Of a DNA stretch of 25,431 bases, positions 1 through 6,819 are shown in pieces. Below the pieces are notes generated by a model, which was not told where the DNA came from, did not search any database, and was given only the letters and a program-made list of their open reading frames with translations. The position numbers and the translations under genes were made by a program. Location: assembly GCA_002493835.1 (NCBI GenBank), contig DLAA01000177.1:1-25431 (forward strand). The letters are read 5' to 3'. Origin of the DNA: Lachnospiraceae bacterium UBA7060. Its GTDB lineage: Bacteria; Bacillota; Clostridia; Lachnospirales; Lachnospiraceae. Each line of letters starts with the position of its first letter. Within the stretch, counting starts at the first letter, position 1.

Positions 1-112
1 ATTATTTACACTGTCGCAATTTTCCATAGGAACAAGTCGAGCGCTGGCGCGCTCGATTCAGAGAATGCTCCGCATTCTCCCTGAATTATTTACACTGTCG
101 CAATTTTCCATA
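1..112. repeat. 28-bp direct repeat pair flanking two palindromes
   Basis: A 28-bp sequence beginning ATTATTTACACTGTCGCAAT occurs at 1-28 and again, identical, at 85-112. The 56 bp between copies hold two perfect hairpins: TCGAGCGC/GCGCTCGA (37-44 with 49-56) and GAGAATGC/GCATTCTC (61-68 with 72-79). The window begins exactly inside the pattern, so further copies may lie to the left. This looks like a dispersed or tandem extragenic element of the genome. It is not a CRISPR array, because the 'spacer' is itself palindromic and only two copies are seen. No coding capacity is evident. The repeat is read directly from the sequence; any function is unknown. Confidence 0.8.
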
Positions 113-157
113 AAATTAAGACAGCGGTCAGTTTAGCATTCCCTAAACTGACCGCTG
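108..157 (-). terminator. Intrinsic terminator of the DUF6465 gene
   Basis: A perfect 15-bp inverted repeat, CAGCGGTCAGTTTAG at 122-136 and its complement at 143-157 with a 6-nt loop, lies 22 bp beyond the DUF6465 stop codon. On the minus strand it is followed by a T-rich run (TCTTAATTTTATGG). The tail is interrupted, so termination strength is uncertain, but position and stem make this the likely transcript end. Confidence 0.75.
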
Positions 158-179
158 ACATTCTCCTTGCAGCAAAAGA

Positions 180-626
180 TTAGATTTTGAAATGTCCCAT
201 CTCCTCGCCGTTGATCACATAGTATACAACACTTTCCTCAGGCTTTACATAGAGTTCCACACTCTTGAAATCGCCGACCTTCTTCTTAAGATCATATTTC
301 CACACATCCTTGGCAATCTTAACCAGATCTTCCGTGGAGTAGGTCTTACCAGAAAACTGTACATGCACAGTTTCTTTCACAGCTCTTTTTCTAGTAGTTG
401 TCGTTGTCGTCGTAGCCGCCGTCTCTTTCTTCTCTGCAGCAGGCTTTCTGCCAGGTTTCTTAGCCCCAGGTTTTCTACCAGGCTTTCTGCCGGGCCTTTT
501 AGCCTCTGTCTTTTTCTCTTCGGTCTTCGCTGCAGGTGCTTCCTCTGGTGTCGTCGCTGTCGTTGTCTTTGTATCTGCCGCTTCCGTAGCTTCCGGTGTT
601 TCAACCGGCTTATTTGCTTCTGCCAT
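180..626 (-). CDS. DUF6465 family protein with lysine/proline-rich N-terminal tail
   Basis: This 148-residue protein has two parts. Residues 1-85 are low-complexity (Ala, Thr, Glu, Lys, Pro) and contain three PGRKPG/PGRKPA motifs at about 45-63, resembling AT-hook or histone-H1-like tails, then a run of seven threonines. Residues 86-148 form a compact domain (HVQFSGKTYSTEDLVK through VVYYVINGEE) that I recognise as DUF6465, a family of unknown function common in Lachnospiraceae. There is no signal peptide or membrane segment. The start is supported by AAGGAG seven bases upstream. The gene is monocistronic, with a consensus promoter at 709-737 and its own terminator. DNA binding through the basic tail is inference; the domain assignment is from memory of the family and fairly secure. 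Confidence 0.85.
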   Translation of the reverse strand: MAEANKPVETPEATEAADTKTTTATTPEEAPAAKTEEKKTEAKRPGRKPGRKPGAKKPGRKPAAEKKETAATTTTTTTRKRAVKETVHVQFSGKTYSTEDLVKIAKDVWKYDLKKKVGDFKSVELYVKPEESVVYYVINGEEMGHFKI

Positions 627-708
627 GAGTTATCTCCTTCCACTCTCACTTTTTCATAATCACGATACCTGTGCCACGCCATAGGTCCGCACGGCTCTGC
701 TAGATGTA

Positions 709-737
709 AGTTTATCTCAATAAATCAAACCTGTCAA
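709..737 (-). promoter_or_regulatory. Promoter of the DUF6465 gene
   Basis: On the minus strand TTGACA (732-737) and TAAACT (709-714) are separated by exactly 17 bp, a near-consensus vegetative sigma promoter. The predicted 5' leader is about 75 nt and ends in the AAGGAG ribosome site of the DUF6465 gene. Confidence 0.8.
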
Positions 738-816
738 CCAATAATCTATAACAAATCAATCGTTTTTTTATATTATAAAATATACGAATTGACCGAAATC
801 AGCCCATTATATGTTT

Positions 817-1650
817 CTAAACTACTGCAAAATAGAAAAGTACCGCAGCGCCAAGCACAATCCTGTACCATCCGAACACCTTGAAATCATGCTTTTTGAT
901 ATAGCCCATAAGAAATCGGATGACTGCTGCGGAAACCCCGAATGCCACAACCATTCCCACAGCCAAAATCACAAATTCTTCACCCGTAAAAGAAAATCCG
1001 AATTTGAGAAGCTTCAAAAGGCTCGCCCCAAGCATTACCGGAATCGCCAAAAAAAATGTAAATTCTGCTGCAACCGTTCTCGATACGCCGATGAGAAGCG
1101 CACCCACAATGGTTGCCCCAGAGCGGGAAGTTCCCGGAAAGACTGCTGCCAGGAGCTGGAAAGCACCGATCATCAATGCTGTCTGATAAGTAATTTCACC
1201 AAGGCTTGTTATCTTCGGCATCACAGTCTTATTGCGGTTCTCAATTACTATGAAAGCAATTCCAAACACGATCAGCGCAATGGCAACACACCAAGGATTA
1301 TAAAAAAGCGCGTCAAGTACATCATCGAAAGCAAGTCCTACCACTGCAGCAGGAATACAGGCTGTCAAAATCTTAAACCAGAGTGAAAAAATATCTTTCT
1401 GAACCACCGGCCTTCCCCCTTTTTTCTCGAGATGAAAGGGGAAAATTTTGTCCCAGAACAGAAGCACTACCGCAAGAATCGCCCCCAGTTGAATCACTAC
1501 CAGGAACACTTCCCAAAAATCCCCGCTCACGTTCAGAGTCACAAATTCATTCAAAAGAATCATATGTCCCGTGCTGCTGATCGGAAGCCACTCTGTGATA
1601 CCCTCCACGATGCCGAAGAGCGCCGCCTTCAAAATTTCCACAATATCCAT
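817..1650 (-). CDS. uppP: Undecaprenyl-diphosphatase (UppP/BacA family)
   Basis: A 277-residue polytopic membrane protein. UppP dephosphorylates undecaprenyl pyrophosphate to recycle the lipid carrier for peptidoglycan and other wall polymers, and overproduction gives bacitracin resistance. Both family signatures are present: the glutamate-rich EGITEWLPISSTGH at residues 17-29 and PGTSRSGATI near 172-181, which carries the catalytic-region Ser/Arg. The length is typical. I chose the ATG at 1650 over an in-frame one ten codons upstream because AAAGGA lies about seven bases before it. The gene sits 53 bp downstream of the patatin-like gene on the same strand, and both could belong to one transcript starting before the aminotransferase gene. 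No clear terminator follows, only an A/T hairpin near 767-783. Confidence 0.95.
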   Translation of the reverse strand: MDIVEILKAALFGIVEGITEWLPISSTGHMILLNEFVTLNVSGDFWEVFLVVIQLGAILAVVLLFWDKIFPFHLEKKGGRPVVQKDIFSLWFKILTACIPAAVVGLAFDDVLDALFYNPWCVAIALIVFGIAFIVIENRNKTVMPKITSLGEITYQTALMIGAFQLLAAVFPGTSRSGATIVGALLIGVSRTVAAEFTFFLAIPVMLGASLLKLLKFGFSFTGEEFVILAVGMVVAFGVSAAVIRFLMGYIKKHDFKVFGWYRIVLGAAVLFYFAVV

Positions 1651-1703
1651 AAATTTGTCCTTTCTCCTATTTGTATGCACGTCCTCAAATCAGCATACAA
1701 TAT

Positions 1704-2558
1704 TTACTGCGAAATATATTCAAGCAGCTCTAAATAACACGCTGCCGCATCCCGATACCCCTCCTCATAAAGGGCCGTCATCTTTTCTTTATCTTTCTCG
1801 ATTCGTCCAACCTCGCTCTTGTGCTTTGGACGAATCACAAACAACTCACCTGCCTTCTGTTTTTCCTCAATATATTGTACGGTGGCATTGTAGGAAAGAT
1901 GCCTCTCCCGCATCAGTTCGTATACTTTCGGGAAGCACAGATACCGCGCCCCCACAAGCGCAAGCTCCGCCCCGATGGGCTGTCTGACAAACCCCACTTC
2001 CTTGGTCATAATGATTACATTCTTTTTGTTTCCACTTTGCAGGGACTGTCTGACAGGAATGGGATCGCTGATACCGCCGTCCAGATACAGCTCCTCTCCT
2101 ATTTTTACATTCCGGGAGACCAGCGGAAGAGAACTGGATGCCCTCACAGCAATGATATCTTTTCTCAAATCCTTGAGCGGCAAATATTCCGGTTCCCCCG
2201 TTCTGATATTCGTAACCACCGCAAAAGCCCTGCCTTCATACGCCGCAGCGGAATCATAATCATAGGGATCCAGATAATTGGGAATCAGATCATAACTCAT
2301 ATCAACGCCGAAAAAGTCCCCCGTCCGAAGCATACTCCACACTCCGCAATACTGCTTCATGTCCAGATAGTTGACGCTGATGCGGTAAGACCGCCCCCGC
2401 TGTCCCGACATGTAATTGCACAGATGGCATGCGCCTGCCGACACGCCGTAGCAGTCGGAAAACATGATCTCTTTATCCATAAAAAAATCCAGAACACCGG
2501 CGGTATAAATTCCTTTCATACCACCGCCTTCAAGAATCAGTCCTGCCTCATACATCAT
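1704..2558 (-). CDS. Patatin-like phospholipase family protein
   Basis: A 284-residue protein with the patatin-fold catalytic features: the oxyanion-hole glycine run EGGGMKG (residues 10-16), the nucleophile motif GVSAG (Ser40) and the dyad aspartate in LYLDGGISDP (Asp160). It matches the YjjU/RssA-type bacterial patatin group in size and order of motifs. Such proteins hydrolyse acyl esters of lipids; the substrate cannot be told from sequence. There is no signal peptide, so it should be cytoplasmic or peripherally membrane-associated. AAGGAG lies nine bases before the first of two consecutive ATGs. It is 50 bp downstream of the aminotransferase gene and 53 bp upstream of uppP, which suggests co-transcription. 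A lipid-related link to uppP is possible but is only inference. Confidence 0.9.
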   Translation of the reverse strand: MMYEAGLILEGGGMKGIYTAGVLDFFMDKEIMFSDCYGVSAGACHLCNYMSGQRGRSYRISVNYLDMKQYCGVWSMLRTGDFFGVDMSYDLIPNYLDPYDYDSAAAYEGRAFAVVTNIRTGEPEYLPLKDLRKDIIAVRASSSLPLVSRNVKIGEELYLDGGISDPIPVRQSLQSGNKKNVIIMTKEVGFVRQPIGAELALVGARYLCFPKVYELMRERHLSYNATVQYIEEKQKAGELFVIRPKHKSEVGRIEKDKEKMTALYEEGYRDAAACYLELLEYISQ

Positions 2559-2608
2559 AACTGAATTCTCCTTCCCTATCTATACGATTCATGCGTTTCT
2601 GATTATCC

Positions 2609-3799
2609 TCACAAATGATACATTTCTCTCACAAACTTGCGAAAAGCTTCCAGCGAGCGCTCCACTTTCTCTGTGTCAATGCAGTAGGCAATCCTGAAAT
2701 ACCCCTTTACACCAAAGGTATCGCTGGGCACTAAGATCAGGTCATATTTTTTTGCCTTCTCGCAAAATGCCGCCGCATCTTCCTCCAGCGCTTTCGGGAA
2801 CATATAAAAAGTTCCTCCCGGCCGCACGCACTCAAAGCCCAACGCTGTCAGTTCTTTATATAATATATTCATATTTTTCTCATAAACCGACAAATCAGAT
2901 GTCAGCTCAAGTACCTGAGCCACTGCCAGCTGAATAATAGAAGGAGGACAATTATGTCCTGTCCCACGGGAAATCTGGCTGCACATAACGCTGATCAGAT
3001 CCGCATCTGTACATTTCGGATTCGCCGCTACATAACCGATTCTTTCTCCGGGCAGCGAAAGTGATTTCGAAAAAGAATAACAGGAGAGAGAATTGTCATA
3101 AAATTTGGAAGGGTAGGGCGTATCCACGCCCGCGAAGACAATCTCCCTGTAAGGCTCGTCCGAAATCAGAAAAATATCATGGCCATACTGCTTCTGTTTC
3201 TGCTCCATAATCTGTGCCAATTTTTTGATCGTATCCGTAGAGTAAACCATACCCGAAGGATTATTCGGCGTATTAATCAATACTGCTGCCACTTTCTCCG
3301 TCAGCATCTCATCAAAAGCTTCAAAATTGATCTGAAAATTTTCAGTATCCGCAGGAACCACTTTCAAAACGGAGCCTGTGAGATTAACGTAAGGCGCATA
3401 CTCCGGAAAATATGGTGCAAAGGTGAGAACCTCATCTCCTGGCTGCGCCACACAGCGCAGCGCGTGAGCGATGGCGCCCGCGGCACCCGTGGTCATAAAA
3501 ATGTGATTGCCCGTATAATTCATCCCAAATCTTTTATTGAGAGAATCCGCCACCTTATCCCTGACGGAAGGAATTCCCAGACTCTGGCTGTAACCATGCA
3601 GCTCCATCGGATCTTTTTCCTGCAGCATTCTTATCATAGTATCCGTAAACGCCTGGGGCGTCGGCACAGAAGGATTTCCGAGGCTGTAGTCAAACACATT
3701 CTCATAACCGATCTCCTTCCCTCTTGCCGTGGCAAATTCCGAAAGCTGCCGAATCACCGACTTTCCCTGTAACATATCCTTATATTTTTGTACGATCAT
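2609..3799 (-). CDS. PLP-dependent aminotransferase, class I/II (aspartate aminotransferase-like)
   Basis: A 396-residue fold-type I aminotransferase. Visible hallmarks are the nucleotide-like loop TTGAAGAI (103-110), NTPNNPSG (176-183, cofactor and substrate binding), SDEPY (213-217, Asp and Tyr contacting PLP), the Schiff-base lysine in YSFSKSLSLPGERIGY (Lys245) and Arg253. Length and spacing fit the AspB/PatA-like subgroup. Substrate specificity cannot be assigned; aspartate, aromatic or alanine substrates are all possible. An AAAGGA sequence sits about 14 bases before the ATG, which is longer than ideal. A good promoter lies at 3869-3898, divergent from the AEC carrier gene. The downstream patatin and uppP genes follow with short gaps. 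Confidence 0.9.
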   Translation of the reverse strand: MIVQKYKDMLQGKSVIRQLSEFATARGKEIGYENVFDYSLGNPSVPTPQAFTDTMIRMLQEKDPMELHGYSQSLGIPSVRDKVADSLNKRFGMNYTGNHIFMTTGAAGAIAHALRCVAQPGDEVLTFAPYFPEYAPYVNLTGSVLKVVPADTENFQINFEAFDEMLTEKVAAVLINTPNNPSGMVYSTDTIKKLAQIMEQKQKQYGHDIFLISDEPYREIVFAGVDTPYPSKFYDNSLSCYSFSKSLSLPGERIGYVAANPKCTDADLISVMCSQISRGTGHNCPPSIIQLAVAQVLELTSDLSVYEKNMNILYKELTALGFECVRPGGTFYMFPKALEEDAAAFCEKAKKYDLILVPSDTFGVKGYFRIAYCIDTEKVERSLEAFRKFVREMYHL

Positions 3800-3868
3800 A
3801 ATTTACACTTTTATCCTTTCCGCTTTTTTCTTTCGCCCTTTCCTTCGCTAAATAACTAAACTCCACTA

Positions 3869-3898
3869 AGTATATAATATCTTAATGGGATTCGTCAA
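3869..3898 (-). promoter_or_regulatory. Promoter of the aminotransferase gene or operon
   Basis: The minus strand shows TTGACG (3893-3898) and TATACT (3869-3874) with an 18-bp spacer. It is the only good promoter I see upstream of the aminotransferase-patatin-uppP run, which supports one transcript for the three genes. Confidence 0.7.
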
Positions 3899-3933
3899 AT
3901 ATCCCTTATTTGTCTTCCATAATTCAAAAAACA

Positions 3934-3942
3934 TGCTACAAT
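3934..3942 (+). promoter_or_regulatory. Candidate extended -10 element for the AEC carrier gene
   Basis: TGCTACAAT is an extended -10 (TGn then TACAAT at 3937-3942), about 47 bp before the AEC start codon. No convincing -35 is present at 16-18 bp; TTGTCT lies too far upstream (21 bp spacer). The match is suggestive only. Confidence 0.4.
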
Positions 3943-3988
3943 ATTCAATAATGAAATTTTCTATAGCACAAAACGAGAGGAAAAATAT

Positions 3989-4951
3989 ATGAGCATCACA
4001 ATCGTATTGCAGCAAATGGTTATCATCTTTATCTTGATAGGAATCGGGATGATTCTCTTTCGGCGCAAAATGCTTTCTGAAGAAAGCTCCAAGCAGATTT
4101 CCGGCATCATCATCAATGTCACAAACCCTGCGCTCCTAATCTGTTCCGCTTTCGACGAGGGACCAAAGGCTTCCCTGCGCGATCTTGGAACTGCACTTGT
4201 CGCCTACGCAGCGGTTTTTGCAGTTCTCATTGCCATGGGCTTCCTGCTCCCCTATCTTCTGCGTGTACCGAAAAATCTTCATTATGCTTACCAAATGCTC
4301 ACCGTTTTTGGCAATGTGGGTTTTATCGGCATCCCTCTGGCCTCCGCCGTGCTTGGCAGCGAATCCCTGATTTATGTATCCATTTTTAACCTGCTCTTCA
4401 ATCTTCTCGTCTATACCTTTGGTGTTTCCCTGCTGCGAAGAGCTGCCTTCTCACAGGCTGCAGAGGGTGAATCAATTCCAACAGCCAGTTCGAAATCCAG
4501 CTGGCTGCAAAAATTTGTCAACGCCGGAACTATTTCGGCTCTCTTCACCATCCTCTTCTATCTTGGAAATTTTCGAGTTCCCACGATTGTAACCTCCACG
4601 CTCTCTTACACTGGACGGGCTACTACACTGCTTTCCATGCTGGTTTTGGGCGTGTCCGTAGCGCAAATTGTGCCAAAAGAGATTTTTTCCCATCCAAAGC
4701 TCTATATTTTTACTCTGCTTCGACAGATCCTCGTGCCTATCGGCTGTATCCTGCTGATGCGAGGACTCATCGAAAATAAATTGATTTTAAACACCATGCT
4801 TTTGATGGTCGCAGTTCCCGCCGCCAATATGCCTCTCATGCTTGCTAAACAGATGGATATGGAAACTGACGCAATCTCGCAGGGCATCATTTTGACCACT
4901 ATTTTAAGTCTTGTGACGGTTCCCGCCGCCTGTCTGTTCCTCGTCCCGTAA
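3989..4951 (+). CDS. AEC-family (auxin efflux carrier-type) transporter
   Basis: A 320-residue hydrophobic protein with two blocks of membrane segments, about ten helices, separated by a short polar loop near residues 150-172. The start (MVIIFILIGIGMILFRRKML) and the conserved NPALLICSAF and GNVGFIGIPLASA stretches are typical of bacterial AEC carriers (Mem_trans family). These are secondary transporters that export organic acids or related anions, such as malate or malonate carriers; the substrate is unknown here. GAGAGG lies eight bases before the ATG. It is divergent from the aminotransferase gene across a 189-bp region holding both promoters. The DUF4474 gene follows 90 bp later on the same strand, and no clear terminator separates them. 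Confidence 0.92.
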   Translation: MSITIVLQQMVIIFILIGIGMILFRRKMLSEESSKQISGIIINVTNPALLICSAFDEGPKASLRDLGTALVAYAAVFAVLIAMGFLLPYLLRVPKNLHYAYQMLTVFGNVGFIGIPLASAVLGSESLIYVSIFNLLFNLLVYTFGVSLLRRAAFSQAAEGESIPTASSKSSWLQKFVNAGTISALFTILFYLGNFRVPTIVTSTLSYTGRATTLLSMLVLGVSVAQIVPKEIFSHPKLYIFTLLRQILVPIGCILLMRGLIENKLILNTMLLMVAVPAANMPLMLAKQMDMETDAISQGIILTTILSLVTVPAACLFLVP

Positions 4952-5041
4952 AAATCGAGTGACAGCAAAAAACCAGTCCCTGTCGAACCGTTTTGCTTCC
5001 TTCCGCATAAAATAGAGTAAAATCACATAGGATATTAAGTT

Positions 5042-5950
5042 ATGTATTATTTACTCTTTGCCTTACTACTCGCTGCTCTCCTTAGCTGCATCTTCTTTCA
5101 TTGCCGCCGGAAAAAGATCATCTGTAAAATCAATTCCATGGACTGCCGCACAAAATGTTGTCTTTTGAACGAACTGGTATATCCCTTCGGTTACGATTTC
5201 CACTGTGACGGCGGGTTCTTTTCCTCCACATGGGATGCACCTCAAAAACAAGCTGGATATACCTGGCTTTATGACTATATGGCTCCTCGTTTTCAGATGG
5301 TTTTTGATTCTCTCCCTGTCTATTTTGACTATCGGGGCAGAACTTGGCTGATCGAGTTTTGGAAAGGACAGTACGGTATCAACACTGGGGCAGAAATCGG
5401 CATATACCACGCAGATACTATCATCCCTGAAAGAGAATATAAAAACACCTGGTTCTCCTGCGCAGAAGAACAAGAAATGTTGAGCTGTTCCTTCCTTCTA
5501 TGTAACGGAGAGAACGAATGTATCCGCAACTCCGGGTGTCACTGGTGGCTTACCGCCTTTCTCGTTGGATACTTTTCCAGACCCTCCTGCCTTACGCTGG
5601 ATGCCTGCATCTGTTTTCCAAACAGGGAAATGCTCTCCGCTTTCGTGGACGGTCTAAGGCGGGCCGGCTGCCGGAAAGATGACATGTCCATCAAAGGACT
5701 CAGTGTATGCTTTGTCTTCCGCGGGGATCCTGACACCAAATATAATCTGATCACACGATTCTTCCGCCGTTTCTCCCAGTGGAAAAACTGCATATTCTGT
5801 AAGCTTTATCTGTGGGTCACCAGACCCTTCTTCTGTACCGAAGACCGAATTTTGTACCTGTATTACTATCTTCCGGCCGCCTTTCGCAAACTTCTTAGAC
5901 TGCGCAGGTTTAACAAGCACTGTCACAAGCATTATGGTAAGGGGGGCTGA
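5042..5950 (+). CDS. DUF4474 domain-containing protein, N-terminally membrane-anchored
   Basis: A 302-residue protein. Residues 1-20 form a hydrophobic segment followed by CRRKK, so it is probably an N-in single-pass anchor. The body matches my recollection of DUF4474, whose most recognisable part is WLIEFWKGQYGINTGAEIGIYH (residues about 102-123), preceded by YDFHCDGGFFSSTWD and GYTWLYDYMAPRF. The function is unknown. The protein is rich in cysteine and aromatic residues and ends in a basic tail (RKLLRLRRFNKH). TAGGA lies upstream of the ATG. Its stop codon is 2 bp before the metallophosphoesterase start, and that gene's ribosome site is inside this gene's last codons, so the two are translationally coupled. 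This pairing is the best clue to a shared role. Confidence 0.8.
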   Translation: MYYLLFALLLAALLSCIFFHCRRKKIICKINSMDCRTKCCLLNELVYPFGYDFHCDGGFFSSTWDAPQKQAGYTWLYDYMAPRFQMVFDSLPVYFDYRGRTWLIEFWKGQYGINTGAEIGIYHADTIIPEREYKNTWFSCAEEQEMLSCSFLLCNGENECIRNSGCHWWLTAFLVGYFSRPSCLTLDACICFPNREMLSAFVDGLRRAGCRKDDMSIKGLSVCFVFRGDPDTKYNLITRFFRRFSQWKNCIFCKLYLWVTRPFFCTEDRILYLYYYLPAAFRKLLRLRRFNKHCHKHYGKGG

Positions 5951-5952
5951 CC

Positions 5953-6819
5953 ATGAGTGTCTTCTCGCGTCTTGACCGCGCTTTCCAAAATGCTCCCATC
6001 CTTCCTCTTACAAATTGTTCGCGCTATGTTCTCATGAGCGACTGTCATAGAGGCATGGGAAATTCTTCCGACAATTTTTTAAAAAACCAGCACCTTTACT
6101 TTGCTGCCTTGGAGCATTATTACAAACAGGGATTTACCTATATCGAATTGGGGGATGGAGATGAACTTTGGGAAAATAGAAACATGAAAAATATCTTGGA
6201 TATTCACAGCAATGTTTTCTGGCTTTTCAAAGAATTTGCGCGGGAAGACCGCCTGTATCTTCTCTACGGTAACCACGACATTGTAAAGAGAAAAAAGAGG
6301 CTGCAGCCTCTTTTTTCTCCCCTTCATTTCCACGAAGGGATTATCTTAAGCACCGGTCCGCTGTCAGGCAGCATGCCGCATATCTCACTCTATCTGACCC
6401 ATGGCCACCAAGCCAGCCTGTTAAATTCTACCCTCTGGCCGCTTTCTCGATTCCTTGTCAGGTATATCTGGCGCCCTATGGAAAATCTTGGCGTGCTGGA
6501 TCCCACCAGCGCTGCCAAAAATTATCATATCAAGAACAACTGTGAAGTTCGTCTCAATCAGTGGGCCGAAGGAAACCGCCGTATACTGATCACTGGGCAC
6601 ACACACCGGCCCATTCTGCCCACAGAACCCGCCCGCTACTACAACACAGGCAGCTGCGTTCACCCCCGCTGTATCACCTGTATCGAAGTGCAGCGTCTCT
6701 CCATGACCCTGGTCAAATGGAGTATGAACGCCAGAAGCGACAGCACGCTCTACGTTGCGAGAGAAGTCATCTCCGGACCTGTGTCTTTGCTAGATTCCCC
6801 TACACAATCTGTACTTTGA
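5953..6819 (+). CDS. Calcineurin-like metallophosphoesterase
   Basis: A 288-residue protein with the full dinuclear-metal site of the superfamily: SDCH (Asp30, His32), GDGDE (67-71), GNHD (106-109), THGHQ (149-153) and GHTHRP (215-220). It is cytoplasmic by sequence. It resembles the UDP-2,3-diacylglucosamine-hydrolase/serine-threonine phosphatase-like bacterial group, but the substrate cannot be named. A GGGGGG run five bases before the ATG serves as ribosome site and overlaps the end of the DUF4474 gene. A perfect 32-bp palindrome with A6/T6 flanks lies within the gene at 6288-6319, just after the GNHD codons; see the separate entry. The last 20 bp overlap the convergent pyruvate kinase gene. 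Confidence 0.9.
   Translation: MSVFSRLDRAFQNAPILPLTNCSRYVLMSDCHRGMGNSSDNFLKNQHLYFAALEHYYKQGFTYIELGDGDELWENRNMKNILDIHSNVFWLFKEFAREDRLYLLYGNHDIVKRKKRLQPLFSPLHFHEGIILSTGPLSGSMPHISLYLTHGHQASLLNSTLWPLSRFLVRYIWRPMENLGVLDPTSAAKNYHIKNNCEVRLNQWAEGNRRILITGHTHRPILPTEPARYYNTGSCVHPRCITCIEVQRLSMTLVKWSMNARSDSTLYVAREVISGPVSLLDSPTQSVL
6288..6319. terminator. Perfect 32-bp palindrome inside the phosphoesterase gene, terminator-like on both strands
   Basis: GAGAAAAAAGAGGCTG (6288-6303) is followed directly by its exact complement (6304-6319). In RNA it folds as GAGGC-TGCA-GCCTC with an A6:T6 extension, so either strand yields a G/C stem followed by six U. This is the textbook shape of a bidirectional intrinsic terminator. 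It is in frame and encodes a basic stretch, RKKRLQPLF. Whether it terminates transcription of the DUF4474-phosphoesterase transcript, or antisense read-through from beyond pyk, is untested. Confidence 0.6.

Noticed and set aside
1..112. CRISPR array
   Set aside because: Only two copies, and the interval between them consists of palindromes rather than a unique spacer; no cas genes nearby.
192..659. Long plus-strand frames opposite the minus-strand genes, such as 192-659, 811-1386, 1821-2564 and 3179-3772
   Set aside because: They are antisense shadows of well-identified genes, with unnatural composition and no ribosome sites.
377..682. Arg/Lys/Gln-rich frame overlapping the DUF6465 gene
   Set aside because: It is a shadow of the repetitive coding sequence; the DUF6465 frame has promoter, ribosome site and a recognisable domain.
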